A stretch of DNA of 64,000 nucleotides from Hyparrhenia diplandra (GCA_015847255.1 JADLZK010008240.1:107570-171569); one strand, 5' to 3'. Counted from the first letter of the stretch, positions 22,180-33,519 are shown. The notes: a model not told the origin generated them from the letters alone. Numbers and translations are program-made.

Positions 22180-23077
22180 ATGCCGTCGCCCCCGAGCCAC
22201 CGCCCGACCGACGAGGCCGCCTCCTCGTCGTCCTCATCCTCCCTACTCGCCGCGGCCGTCGCGTCGTCGCGCGGCGATGACACTGACACGAACGCCGCCG
22301 TCGTCTCCGGGTGCCGGGCGCAACCGTACCTCTGCGGCGGCGTGAACATCAGCTACCCGTTCTACCTCGCCAGCGACGCTAACGCCGTCCCGGGCCACGA
22401 CGGCGAGTCCTACTGCGGGTACCCAGGCCTCGCCGTCACCTGCGACGGTACCGGCGCCGGCGGCGGCGAAAGCAAGCCCGTCCTGAAACTCGGTGACGAC
22501 AAGTACACGGTCTCGGGCATCGACTACGCCAACCTGATCGTCTCGCTCGCCGACGCGGAGTACGCCGCGGGCGACGCCGGATGCCCCGTCGTGGACCACA
22601 ACGTGACCATCCCGCCGGCCGTCAGGCTGTCCCCTCCTCCACGACGTCGACTACCTCTTCTTCTTCGTCGGCTGCTCCTTCGGCCCGGACCCAGATGCTC
22701 CCAAGCCCAGACCGCCGAAGCCGCCGACCATCAAGCCCATCACCTGTGGAGACTTGGACAAACCGCCGGCGGTCTCCATGACGTTTGTGCTCCGCGGGGT
22801 GAGGTGCCGCCGGGCGACTGGTCGACCGCGTGCCGGGAGGTTTTCGAGGTGCCAGTGCTCAAGAGCTCCGTCCCGTCCAAGGCTGAGGACCCGCTGTGGA
22901 GGGAGGACGGGTACGGCAAGGCCCTCGCCGCGGGGTTCCAGCTGGGTTGGGACCGGAGCTCGTCTGGTCCGTGCGGCCAATGCGAGCAGTCCAGCGGCAA
23001 GTGCGGCTACAACGGAGCCGGCGAGTTCCTGGGCTGCATCTGCGACGACGGCCGCGTCGGCGACGGCGGCGGTTGCA
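22180..23077 (+). CDS. LRK10L-type ectodomain exon 1, copy D, with compensating shifts
   Basis: This is the ectodomain exon nearest to the kinase module. GUB_WAK_bind reads C.AQPYLCGGVNISYPFYLAS and CGYPGLAVTC, and the end reads CGQCEQSSGKCGY and GCICDDG before a phase-1 donor (GTAAGA at 23078). The frame stays open but the protein switches frame internally. Between about 22631 and 22799 the family-like sequence (LLHDVDYLFFFVGCSFG, then PPAVSMTFVLRG) is in the +1 frame. That segment is bounded by a CCCC run (22631-22634) and a GGGG run (22796-22799). The signal peptide is also off-frame: LLVVLIL is read in another frame at about 22218-22240, then LLAAAVASSRG returns to the main one. As printed, the start would be Ser-rich with no hydrophobic core. 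Restoring the runs gives a normal ectodomain, so these are probably sequence errors. Confidence 0.78.
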
Positions 23078-25506
23078 GTAAGATATCAGCTGGCTCCTCC
23101 TCCTCCGCTCTGTCTTGGCCCGGTACGTAATAGCCATGCTTTCACCGTCCAAATCGCCATAGAAATCGTCCAGCCATTACAATATTCAGTAGCGTGCATT
23201 GACTATGAGGCGTCATTATTAGCTGCATAATTATTTAATTACACACCATATCAGGCGCTAATTTTCTTCCGTCATTGATTCAATCCATGGTTTCCTGCAC
23301 GCTAACGCTTTCTTCTCTGTCCGGAGAAAACACTAGTGCGTTAGAGAAATACAAAAGACAGTGAGTGTTTTTCTGACAACGAAACAACATCAGTCGATTG
23401 ATCAGGGATTAGATAGAAACCATCAACTGATCAGCCAAATATCTGGGTGTGAAACGAACCGGAGCTTAAATCGCGTCAGTCCAATTAGTCCAGGCTCTCT
23501 ACTCACTGTCCCGTCCGTCCTCTTTGGACAGAGATGTGCCATAGATAGCTTGAAAGCGCCGCTTTCCGATGGCGCAACGGCACCTCGCGCTTTGTTTGCC
23601 AGCGTCTGTCGCCGGCCGGCGGGGCTGTTGGGACGAGTCGGCCTCGGAGATTTTATCTAGGGCCACCGAGTTGGGTCGCGTCGCGTCGCTCTCAGCACGA
23701 CTACGCGTTGAGGAAAATCAATAGAGACACAGCGACGGGGGCTCCGTCCGTCGTCTCGCCCAAGGCTTCTTCCTCTTGGCTGGCTGTGCCTCGTCGTACT
23801 CGTACGGCCAGGGACCAGCTGAGGACTTGGAAGTACCTTTGCATCCATCTCTCTCCCACCTTCCGTACCCTATCTGTCACCTCCTTCGTGCAGGCTGCTG
23901 CACCACCAAATCATGCGACTAACATTGCTCTTCTCCAGTACTCTCAATTAATTGATTATAAGGACTGTGTCCTCAACTTTCTACGACAGATTGCCACATC
24001 ACGGTTTGCATGACAGTAGAGCTTGCTTACCATCATGTACACTCGGAGCTAGGCTGTTGCTGATTTGAGTGTTCCGACATTTATGGCCGAAAACGCACCT
24101 GACAGAGAGGCACAAACAACACTTCCCGGCAAGAGATACTTGCGGAATTAATGGTTGCGCGTCTAATAATGACTTAATCAGAGACAGACATCTGCCGATG
24201 TAGAACAGTAGGAGAGACTGATGCGCACTAGCGTAGTCTTGCTAATTTCAGAGACAGACATCTCGTCGCTCTAACAGAAAACCGAGAGACGCCTCAGTTT
24301 TCTTCTGGTTGCCTGAATTGCTGGTGTTCATATTTATTGGGACCGTTGAGGCCTGAGATAGCAACTTCATGTAGGCATTTTCACTGACATTATTGGTAAT
24401 ACAGTACTGTGAAATCGCTATACTACTTTGAAACAGTATGCAGAGTGGTAGCTTTATTACATTTTAAACCTTCTTCATTCAAGCCTGCTCTAATTTGTTG
24501 GAGATGTTGATGGGGATATAATCTAAAAAACTAGATTTGGTCAAATTGCTTCTTCTTTGATTTGATGGTTTTCAACTTCTCGGGTTTCATATTGAGATGT
24601 TCACTTTTGGTTATTCAGAAAGCTTAGGAATATTTCAGATGTCTGTCTTACAAGATATTTGTTGCCCACCTTTTATTTTGATGCCGACCTCCTACCTATA
24701 GCCCTGTCCTGAGTCCTGACCTATATATATACATTGCGTGGGACATTATGATTATGACTTTTCTTTTCATTCTTTTCGATCACGCAAAAGGTTTTTGCGT
24801 CTTTGTATTAAAATAGAGAACAAGTTTAATAAACCCCACTTTGCTACGTCCTAGTGACTAAAGGCGAATTGATTATTTGCCTCTGTAACTCTTCCTAAAG
24901 AGGAGCAAGTGTTGGCAAAATAGAACAGAAAAGAGAGAGGACGGAAAGGAAGATCTTGCATCATCCTCTACTATTACTACCAGATATAGATTATTCAAAA
25001 TGCAGGATCTGCCTATCTGGTCAAAAAGTACACTGAACTTATTTTATATTTTGGCCAAGGTTGCTAGAATCTGGATCGCAACCTTTGTTGACAAAACAGA
25101 ATTATGTATGCGAATTTCAACATAAGAAGGAACACAACAATAGAAAGTTACTTTTGCACCTTTGCTGCTTCTAGATCTGGCAAGAGCTCTTTCAACATGA
25201 CCTTAATTGAAGGGCAGAGCTCCTATCATTATTTTTTAAAAAGCTCTTGCTACGCAGCATATGATCCAATTGACTTATACAAATAAAACTCCATATCCTA
25301 TTACTGAGGAACTACTAAATTTATCGGTTTGCAGCTATTTTTTACATTGTCTTCCTTGCATGAGTTTTCTTTTAGGCAATTTTCTGTGCAGTCTGCCTTG
25401 TTGTTTCGAGTAAAATGCAATAGTTTTGTGCTTTGTGTTTCTATTTGATGTAAATCAGCTTAATCTTGCTCAAATCTGACATTATCTTTTGTTCGTTGGC
25501 ACACAG
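23078..25506. other. long first intron of the LRK10L gene
   Basis: This 2.4-kb interval between ectodomain copy D and the micro-exon contains no recognisable coding sequence. A minus-strand LINE tail fragment lies at 24768-24830. Its end has a pyrimidine-bearing acceptor region before CACAG at 25502-25506. Confidence 0.6.
24768..24830 (-). mobile_element. LINE 3' tail fragment, minus strand
   Basis: TTTCGATCACGCAAAAGG and TTTTTGCGTCTTTGTATTAA parallel the LINE terminus at 15325-15375. On the minus strand this reads as TTAATACAAAGACGC followed by the inverted CCTTTTGCGTGATCG block. Only the terminal part is recognisable. Confidence 0.5.
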
Positions 25507-25536
25507 GATCAAAACCGAAAACAGGAATGATTGCTG
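25507..25536 (+). other. 30-nt micro-exon, phase 1 to phase 1
   Basis: CACAG precedes it and GTAAGC follows it. Its reading (xGA-SKPKTGMIA-G) joins without frame change both to the four ectodomain exons (all ending phase 1) and to the exon at 26341 that starts GT-GTC-GTG (V-V). The peptide is the expected short juxta-ectodomain linker before the transmembrane helix of this family. Gene finders are likely to miss it. Confidence 0.75.
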
Positions 25537-27740
25537 GTAAGCACTACGTAGCCTCCTTTATCTACAATTTTCATTAAATGGTCCACTGTTGACTTTCTGC
25601 ACAAACCCTTTGTCCCACAATTTTGCTGAAACTCTATCCTTTTGAATGTCTGCCAGCCTACTGCTAACTCTTCCTAGCCACAGAAACCATATTACAACTA
25701 CAATTTACACATACTTTTGAGTTTTTAAAGAAACTAGTCTAGTTTTTTAGGGTATTACTGATGGCCATAATAATTTATTATCTTTTGTATTTGGGCAGAA
25801 AAAAAGAGGTTCCACATTGTTTTTCAAGGCCTAGAAATTACCACATTAGTTGAAGGAATTGAAATCAAGCTGCCAAATGCATAGTGATAGATTATCCACC
25901 ACTTTCATTATGCACAAAATTAGCCAAAAATACCCTTATGTTTATTTCTTTATTAACACCACATGTCGTTATTAAAAAGTTTTTTTTTTTTTTTATGGTG
26001 GCTAAACTTGGGTCACCCCAATCCGACCTGATCCATCAGAAAGAAAAAATGACCTGACACTGCGTTGGGTCCATTTGGGCCATGACTTTCAACAAATAGC
26101 CCGACCCAAATTCAGAAAAAAAAATCCAAGAAATAGCTCGAGCTGCCAGTGCCTCGGGTCGAGCTTGGGCCAAAGATTAGTAGTATCAGACTATCAGTTT
26201 ACAGTTAACTGCGCATACATGCTCCTGGTAGTGTTTCTCAACCAAAAATACACACATGTTCCTGGTATTACGCAGCTTTCAGCAATATTACTATAGTAAG
26301 ATTAATATGACTGGAATATTAACTCACGCAACCTTTGCAGGTGTCGTGGCTGGTGCTGCTGTTGCAATGCTTGCTGCTGCCATAGTTTTGTTCATGCGCA
26401 GGAGGAAGCAGAAGAAAATGGTCAACTCATCTTCGAAGCTCCTCAAGTACAGCGGCGCCTCTGGTGGTACCCCGCTTTCACGGGTCGGCGACATGGAGTC
26501 CGGCAGCATAGAGGACCCGCCGACGCACCTCTTCACCTACGAGGAGCTCGAGGAGTCGACCGACCGCTTCAACGAGAACAGAGAACTCGGTGATGGTGGT
26601 TTCGGCACCGTCTACAAAGGTACTCCTAGAAATGATCTCTTAAACCATTCTCCCGCCTCTGGATTTGCACTTTTCCAGTGTCAACAGAGAACTCGGTGAT
26701 GGTTGCTTAGAAATGATCTCTTATAAACAATGGTGTTCCTTGTGCTGGATCAGGGTACCTCAAGGACGGGCGCGTGGTGGCGGTGAAGCGGCTGTACAAC
26801 AACAGCTACCGGCGCGTGGAGCAGTTCCAGAACGAGGCGGCCATCTTGTCCGGGCTGCGCCACCCGAACCTGGTCATGTTCTACGGCTGCACGTCCTGCC
26901 AGAGCCGCGAGCTGCTGCTGGTGTACGAGTTCGTGGCCAACGGCACGGTCGCCGACCACCTGCACGGGCCGCGAGCCCCCGAGCGCGCCCTCTCGTGGCC
27001 GCTCCGCCTCAGCATCGCCGTGGAGTCCGCCGCGGCGCTCACCTACCTGCACGCCATCGAGCCCCGTCGTGCACCGCGACGTCAAGACCACCAACATCCT
27101 CCTCGACGCCGACTACCACGTCAAGGTCGCCGACTTCGGCCTCTCCCGCCTCTTCCCCTCGACGTCACGCACGTCTCCACCGCTCCCCAGGGCACGCCAG
27201 GGTATGTCCATGTCGCACATTTTGTGTGTGTTTTTGCAACAGATAGCAATTAACAATCTGTGTGTTTTGCACATGGTGGCTGGCAGGTATGTGGATCCAG
27301 AGTACCACCAGTGCTACCAGCTGACGGACAAGAGCGACGTCTACAGCTTCGGAGTGGTGCTGGTGGAGCTCATCTCGTCCAAGCCCGCCGTCGACATCAC
27401 CCGACACCGCAACGAGATCAACCTGGCCGGCATGGCAATCAGCAAGATCCAGAAGTGCCAGCTGGAGGAGCTCGTCGACCTCAGCCTGGGCTACGAGACC
27501 GACCCGGCCACCAAGAAGATGATGACCATGGTTGCCGAGCTGGCCTTCCGTTGCCTGCAGCAGAACGGCGAGATGCGCCCGCCGATCAAGGAGGTGCTCG
27601 AGGTGCTCAGGAGCATCCAGGGTGAATGCCTGATGGAGAAGGATGGAGACAAGAAGAACAAGGACGGGCCCGTGTCTCCCACCACGGTTCATGCTCCGTG
27701 GGACAGCAGGGCCACCACGCCCAACACCAGCAGGGACTAG
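25507..27740 (+). CDS. LRK10L: LRK10L-type receptor kinase: transmembrane and kinase exons
   Basis: Four exons encode the membrane anchor and a serine/threonine kinase: 25507-25536, 26341-26619, 26754-27201 and 27287-27740. The 30-nt micro-exon gives SKPKTGMIA. The next exon gives a transmembrane helix (GVVAGAAVAMLAAAIVLFM), a basic stop-transfer (RRRKQKK), a juxtamembrane segment and the nucleotide loop GDGGFGTVYKG. Exon three has the ATP lysine (VAVKRLY), VVHRDVKTTNILLD and DFGLSRLF. Exon four has GYVDPEYHQCYQLTDKSDVY, the C-lobe and the stop. The segment from HRDVK to DFG is out of frame with both sides. Two bases appear missing from a C run at 27062-27065 and one from a C run at 27155-27158, a net loss of three, so the frame stays open but the catalytic loop is scrambled as printed. 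The partner ectodomain is copy D by proximity, or any of copies A-C by splice phase. It probably acts at the plasma membrane in cell-wall or defence signalling. Confidence 0.85.
26576..26723 (+). repeat. partial duplication of an exon end inside the next intron
   Basis: CAGAGAACTCGGTGATGG occurs in the kinase exon at about 26578 and again in the intron at about 26686. The following AGAAATGATCTCTTA occurs at about 26628 and about 26709. The second copy lacks the splice donor region, so it should not act as an exon. Confidence 0.6.
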
Positions 27741-28659
27741 ATTAGTTAAGTGCTCCAGGACTGAGACCGCCCGAGATTTTTATCATGTTTGTATTTGTGC
27801 TTTAGCATAGAGAACTGCTTGCTGCTGTGTTACTGTGAGGCATGCCAGATTGCCTGTCATTTGTTTCCAGGCTTCGTAGTTCCTGCTGATGTAAATATTT
27901 GTTTTCTTGGTGCTGTGAGGACAGAGGGAATGTACATATATGTGTAAGAGTGGTGAATCGTATACATAAAAATAAATACATACTCCGTATACAATAAGTA
28001 TGTACTACTCCTACTAAATAGATGTCGCTTGAGGCTACTACTAAATAGATGTCGCTTATGACTAGCCTGACCTTTGACAACTGTGATGTGCACAAGCTTG
28101 CTCCCGCTTCACCCGTCAGTTTCCAACTGATATGTTCACCATGTTTCACCCGTCAGCTTCCAATTGATATGTGGAGCATGATCCGTATAATAAGGTTGGA
28201 GTAGATCAGTATACAACGTAAAGCTCACATGGTTCCACAACGCATGTGAACCCGATACAAGTGCAGCCAGAATAGACTATGGTGCTCGTGATTCCATTAA
28301 GACTTTCAGACTTTGCACAGAGGGGCGGCAAATGTTTGTATTGGTCCCTCGTGATTACAGACAATAATGGTACACTTTTACATGATGGAAACCCTAACTG
28401 ATGCTGCAAAACATGTTGACAGTGTAAGTGTTAAATTAACTGAGGAACTACCAGTTTTCAGTCAAGTAGCTGTGTCTTTGATGGATGGTGATGGTAGCTT
28501 GCTCGTTTTTTTTCCTCTTATTTAACAGTTCTTTCCTCTCCACAGCAGGAACCGCTGATGCCATTCCTCGCAACATGACGTAGTAATACAGTTGCTTGAT
28601 TTCCATGCTATAGTATCCTCACTCAGGTACTGTTCCACAATTTGTGCAGGACATAGGCA
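27741..28659. other. convergent intergenic region, LRK10L kinase and ABHD17-like 3' flanks
   Basis: The kinase gene (+) and hydrolase gene (minus) converge here. The stretch holds their 3' untranslated regions and a small direct repeat, CTACTAAATAGATGTCGCTT, at about 28011 and 28036. Nothing else is recognisable. Confidence 0.6.
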
Positions 28660-31556
28660 TCACCAAACCAAGCATCTTCTCCTCCGGAACTTGTCGATGT
28701 CATCTGAGCTCATCCGTGGTTTATCAGGAACATCCACTGTTTTGGATTTCCCAACTCGGCTATCTAGGCTCTTCCGTGAGATCTGTGAGCACTTTGTAGC
28801 CTCTTGAGGTTTCTCCGAGTATGCTTCCTCTGTTTCTTTGCTGGTAGTGCCATCCTTTGCTGGTATCTCTTTTGGCTCAGGTTTTGATGTTTTTTTGCTA
28901 ACACTTGACACAAACTTCTTCAAGTGCTTAATGTAATCCGGATATAGCTCGAGATTGCAGTGGCCACCACCACTCAACCACAGTGGAGAATATTTTACTT
29001 TGCAATGCTCCCATAGCTGTTTTCCGTGGGAGCAGTCAACGACATCATCTGATGTACCCTGGTACAGGAAAGTATCAGGTTATGTTAGTCAAAGGAGCAA
29101 TAATCTACCAAAGCAACTATGCTATCGAATTAACAAACATTAGTTTCTTAAGATGACCCACTTGATAGCTGTCTACAACTTTGACGAATCAGAATGTTCA
29201 GTAGTGATTAGTGTGTGTTACTCATCCTACTGTGTTTACCCTTATCACAGATAAGGAATCACCCAGTTTCATGCTCAATCTACTGTATTGTATCAGAAGT
29301 TAATTCCACCAAGGATCCTGGGGGGAGGGGATTGGGGAGGATATTAGAACTCACATGAATGACAAGCACCGGACAATTTACCAAGCCAATTTTGTCAATG
29401 TTCTACGGCAAGGAAAGAGAAGGTGTCAGTTACTTAGCAACCAACCAATAACTCCAGGAAACAAAAGAACCAAATATACCTTGTAAATGTCGAACCAAAA
29501 CGTCCGTTTGACTGGATATAGTACTCTTAGTCCAGATAAAATAGGACTATGCAAAACCACAGCTCGCAAGTCTGGCAATCGCGAAGCAAGATCAATGGTT
29601 GGACCACTTCCAACAGACTGACCATATAAGATTATATCCTCATCTGCAACACCATATTTTTCCTTGAGGCAGTTATATGCTGCTTCAATGTCTGCATATG
29701 TATTACACTCAGTGGGCTGTTCAATGGAAGAATAAACTGTCTATTAAGATATGGTTAGGGAGAAGATTATAGTTGCTACATAAGTTATTAGTTAAGCGAT
29801 CAAAATAAAAGAACAAAAGATACCTTCCCTGTAGATCTCCCATAACCAGAATAATCATACCTGCAGCAATATATAAGCCTGTTAAAATCGCTTTCAGGGA
29901 AAAAGACTAGGGAACTAACTGTGGCCACAAATTAAGCATCAGTCTAGAGGAGAACTAACTGTGGCCACAAATTAAGCATCAGTCTAGAGGAGAAGCCTAT
30001 TTAGCAAAGAGGTTAAACATTGTTCCAAATCAAACTCAAGACAGACACCTGGCACTTTAAAATGCTATGCTATGATGCAGATATCAGGTTAATCATATTT
30101 CCTTGGGATGAAAGAATAAGCAATGCTGGATATGCTTTGCAGAAAGAATATGTAAATGATGCAGATGGTGATTATGTTGTTCAGCAATAAAGTTATAATA
30201 ATAAAAAAGTAACATGTTTTAGTCTCAGTCTAACACAAACCTCTGCAGTTACCAACGCTTTTCATGATTACAAATAACAGCCATGAAAGAAAATTTTATT
30301 CAGCATCACAAAGTAAATCTCCATGTCATACAGAAAAATTATATACGAGAAAGGAAAAAAAAAAGATCCCTTGCAATCCAAATCTGATGGACAGCTGACA
30401 TCTCCCTGCATATGCAATCCACCTAGAAAGACCCACTAATCATGCCTCAAAATGCAAGGCACCACCTCATCAGCATCGAAAAAGTTCAAGGTGTAAAACC
30501 CAAGATACATCCACAAAATATATTATCTTGCCTCTCGGGCTCACCTACAATGTCGGTACAGTCCCTATCTAGTGTATAACTAATAATCCGTATAGCATGT
30601 CATTTTCTCTGTTCATGTGAAAGAAATTACTACTCTGACATGAAACACAAGAAAACCCACCAATTACTCTTGCATTCAGCACTCCAACTATTTCTTTTGT
30701 TAAACAGGATCTGTAAGCAATGCACTAGATGCAAGTGTCCCGTTAAGATGATCAATTAATTTGGGGGGAGAAATCTGTAATCAAGGGTTTGCTGGTATAG
30801 CTGTTAGGGCAAGCTAGTAGTTTTGCCACTATAAATACAGGTTAATTTCCACATCATCATCTAACCTAAATGGGGCGTGTGTGATCCAAAATCAATTATT
30901 AATATTAATTCTGTTGCAGCTACAGGGTCCCAAAATTAGAGCAAACCCACCACTCCGCATAAACCAAGCACCTAGTTAGGAGATATACTATGAAACCCAA
31001 CAAATCAAACAATAAATGCAAGGGAACACCAGAAATCGAACACTTCCTGCAAGGGCGGTGCCCCTTCCCCACCCAAAACCCTCTCGTAAGTTTCCCGCAA
31101 CGGAAAAGCCCTCCAGCTCGCAGCAAAATTGGCAATCGCGCGACCTGAAGTGGAGGGCGGGGGCGGAGAGCATCATTTACCCGAAGAGGTTGACGCGGAG
31201 GCGGCGGCTGAGCTCGACGAAGAGCCCGTACATCTGGCCGAGGTCGGCGGCGTTGCCGTGGGAGTAGAGCATGGTGGCGGAGGCCCGCGCGTGGCGCACG
31301 TACACCCCCACGATCTCGTTCCCGCGGCGGGTCCGGAGGCGCACCACCTCCGCGCCGTCCTCCTCCTCGGCGGAGGCCGCGGCCGCGACGGAGGAGGCCG
31401 AGGAGCCGTCCCGCCTCCGGCGGCGCGAGGGGCCCGGGAGATCTCCGGGATGGCGAGGCGGCCGGTCGCGGCGTCGGCTACCACCACGGTGTAGGACGGC
31501 GGCGTGGGCGGGAAGAAGGCGAAGCGCGCGGCGATGGTGGACGTCACGCCGCCCAT
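28660..31556 (-). CDS. ABHD17-type alpha/beta hydrolase (probable acyl-protein thioesterase)
   Basis: Five exons on the minus strand: 31556-31181, 29860-29824, 29716-29480, 29402-29355 and 29058-28660, all with GT-AG borders, giving about 365 residues after correction. The start is MGGVTSTIAARFAFFPP, typical of the family. Motifs: MLYSHGNAADLGQM (oxyanion region), YDYSGYGRSTGK, the nucleophile elbow LYGQSVGSGP (Ser), GTSDDVVD (Asp) and SGGGHCNLE (His), making a complete catalytic triad. The C-terminus is a Lys/Ser/Asp-rich plant-specific tail ending RRRRCLVW. Animal relatives depalmitoylate membrane proteins; the plant substrate is not known. In exon 1 the G run at 31429-31432 (C run on the coding strand) is one base short, shifting the frame after PEISRAP; the following exon sequence is perfectly conserved in the shifted frame. 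I treat this as a probable sequence error in a functional gene. Confidence 0.85.
29908..29994 (+). repeat. tandem duplication, about 42-bp unit, in a hydrolase intron
   Basis: Two essentially identical copies of a unit starting GAACTAACTGTGGCCACAAA, continuing TTAAGCATCAGTCTAGAGGA, lie head to tail in the first intron of the ABHD17-like gene. The near-perfect match points to a recent duplication. Confidence 0.85.
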
Positions 31557-32203
31557 GCCTGCCGAGCTGCTGTCCGTCTCACAGTCTCTCTTGCGGCGGG
31601 TCAAGTGGGGTGGTCAACTGCAGCGCCGCCGCCGCCTCGAGGCATGCGGCGGAACGCGACGCGACGCGAGGAGGGTTTGGATCGGAGGGTTCGGCGGTGG
31701 TGCGAGCGAGCGCCGAGCGGAGAGACAGCGAGAGCGAAGAGCAAGAGAGAGAGAGGGAGGGAGGTGGGAGCTCACTTCTACTTGTTGCTTTTTCCCCCTG
31801 TCCTGTTCTGTTTTTAATGCTGGCGTTGCTTTGCTTTTGCTGGGCCGCTGGACTGGACTGGATCGATCGCCAAGAGGAGCGAAGCGGTTGGCCTCACCCG
31901 GACAGGAATGTCTCGGATCGGCTGAGGCCGGTGGCCGCCATGGCCGATGCTGCGGTGCGGGTGCGGTTGCTTGCTGCCGTGGTACTGGCCGTTCATCTGG
32001 AGTACTGTGGTTGGTGACTGGTGTAGTAGGTTGGTGCGTGACTTTTCGTCATCAGGTTTTAAATGTCCTTCAGATAGGTGTACCAGGAAGTTCGTTAGAA
32101 AACTTGACTTTGAAGCTCACGTGCTCGCAAGCTCGAGTGAAATTTCGTCTTCCAAAATAATGGGCACAACAAGAACAAGACCACAAAAGTAGTAGTACTA
32201 GTC
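31557..32203. other. upstream region of the ABHD17-like gene
   Basis: It holds the probable 5' untranslated region and promoter of the minus-strand hydrolase, GC-rich near the start codon with a GAGA-rich stretch at about 31739-31765. Long + strand ORFs here are antisense artefacts of GC content. Confidence 0.5.
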
Positions 32204-32520
32204 AAATAGTTTCAATGATGATTTACCTACGTTCTATGGTAAGTTCCATCGTCGCTTAATTTTCTAAGAATTATAGAGATGATGATGAATGATTACAAGA
32301 GAAGCAACAAGTTCGCACCAATGATTCAGAGTCATTGAGGGTGTACCATACAAGTCAAAATATTTTTCAATGATGATTTACCTTTACGTTTGTATTTGGT
32401 AAGTTCCATCGTCGCCTTAATTTTCTAAGAATTAGTTTTTAGATTTAACTGATTTAATACTAGGCATACGTTAAAGAAGAGAAGCAACAGGTTCGCACCA
32501 ATGATTCAGACCCATTGCCG
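32204..32520 (+). repeat. direct duplication, about 160-bp period
   Basis: Blocks TTCAATGATGATTTACCT, GTAAGTTCCATCGTCGC, TTAATTTTCTAAGAATTA and TTCGCACCAATGATTCAGA occur in the same order at 32209-32334 and 32366-32510. The copies differ by small indels. No coding content is seen. Confidence 0.75.
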
Positions 32521-32810
32521 TGTTGACGTAACAAGAGAGAGTGTGTAATAAACGATAATAATAAAAGAAAATGAATGCAAACGTGTGCTAATTTGAAGCA
32601 TCATGGGATGAGAATTGAATGGTTTAACACACGTGTCTCCTTTTCCGTTCAAAGAAAATAGTAATAATAAATAGATGCGACGGCAAGTGATCTCATGCAA
32701 TAATTCACCTCAAGAAAAGCATGAGGTGTGGCTGCTTTCCTCCTGTGGATAGGATGGACGAAAAAGGTGCCACAAAGTAATGGCTTGATGCGATTCTTGA
32801 AAGGAGGTGT

Positions 32811-33519
32811 CTATATAACATCTGGTTGTTTTAGCCCCTAAAAACAACCGGATTTTGTTCTTGCACTTACATTGTTATACGAGTATATTTACACCATCTT
32901 GTTACTATAATTACAGTGATTTCCTAGTGTAATTTATTAGACTGAAACAATTTGAAGATACTTTCATATCTCAAACATATATATGCCAAAATTCAAAAAA
33001 AAACAAAATTACAATTTTTTCTATGGATTCCATGTATCGAGAGAAATATATGTAAATTGTTCAAATTTGTCAAATTCTTTACAAATTTCCAAATAGAAGA
33101 ATAGAGAGGCTGCACGGGCGGAGGGCCCGAGGCCGCGGATCGGGCGGTGGAGGGCGTGGTGGCCGAGGGCCACCGGAGTTTCGCCTAGGTGCGGATCTGG
33201 CGGTGGAGGGTGCCGGTGGGTTGCCTTTGGCGGGTGGGGTGACTAAGGGTTGCTGGGGGGGGGAGTGAGGGTGGCGCCGGAGGAGGGGGTGTTGGTGGAA
33301 GATCACTAGGGATGGCGCCAAGATCGCCTCTAGGCACGGGCGATGTCCGTCGTGAGGTCGGGCGGAGGCGGAACCATGGAAGAATGTCAAGCCAAAGATC
33401 TCGAGGTGGGAGAAGAAAGGTGGAAGGAGATCGGACAACCCATATGGTGCCATGTGTCACATCCGACAACCCCAAAATCTGGTTGTTATGAAGGCTTAAA
33501 ACAATCGGATGTTATATAG
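32811..33519. mobile_element. non-autonomous DNA transposon with about 45-bp inverted ends
   Basis: The left end CTATATAACATCTGGTTGTT (continuing to ACAACCGGATTTTG) is the inverse of the right end, which contains CAAAATCTGGTTGTTATG and ends AACAATCGGATGTTATATAG. The 0.7-kb interior has an AT-rich left half and a GC-rich right half (33100-33440) with open but unrecognised frames. No transposase is present. The superfamily is unresolved because no target duplication can be read, owing to the palindromic TATATA at the ends. Confidence 0.65.

Noticed and set aside
31173..32160. Long + strand ORFs opposite the ABHD17-like first exon
   Set aside because: They are antisense to a well-supported exon and reflect its GC content.
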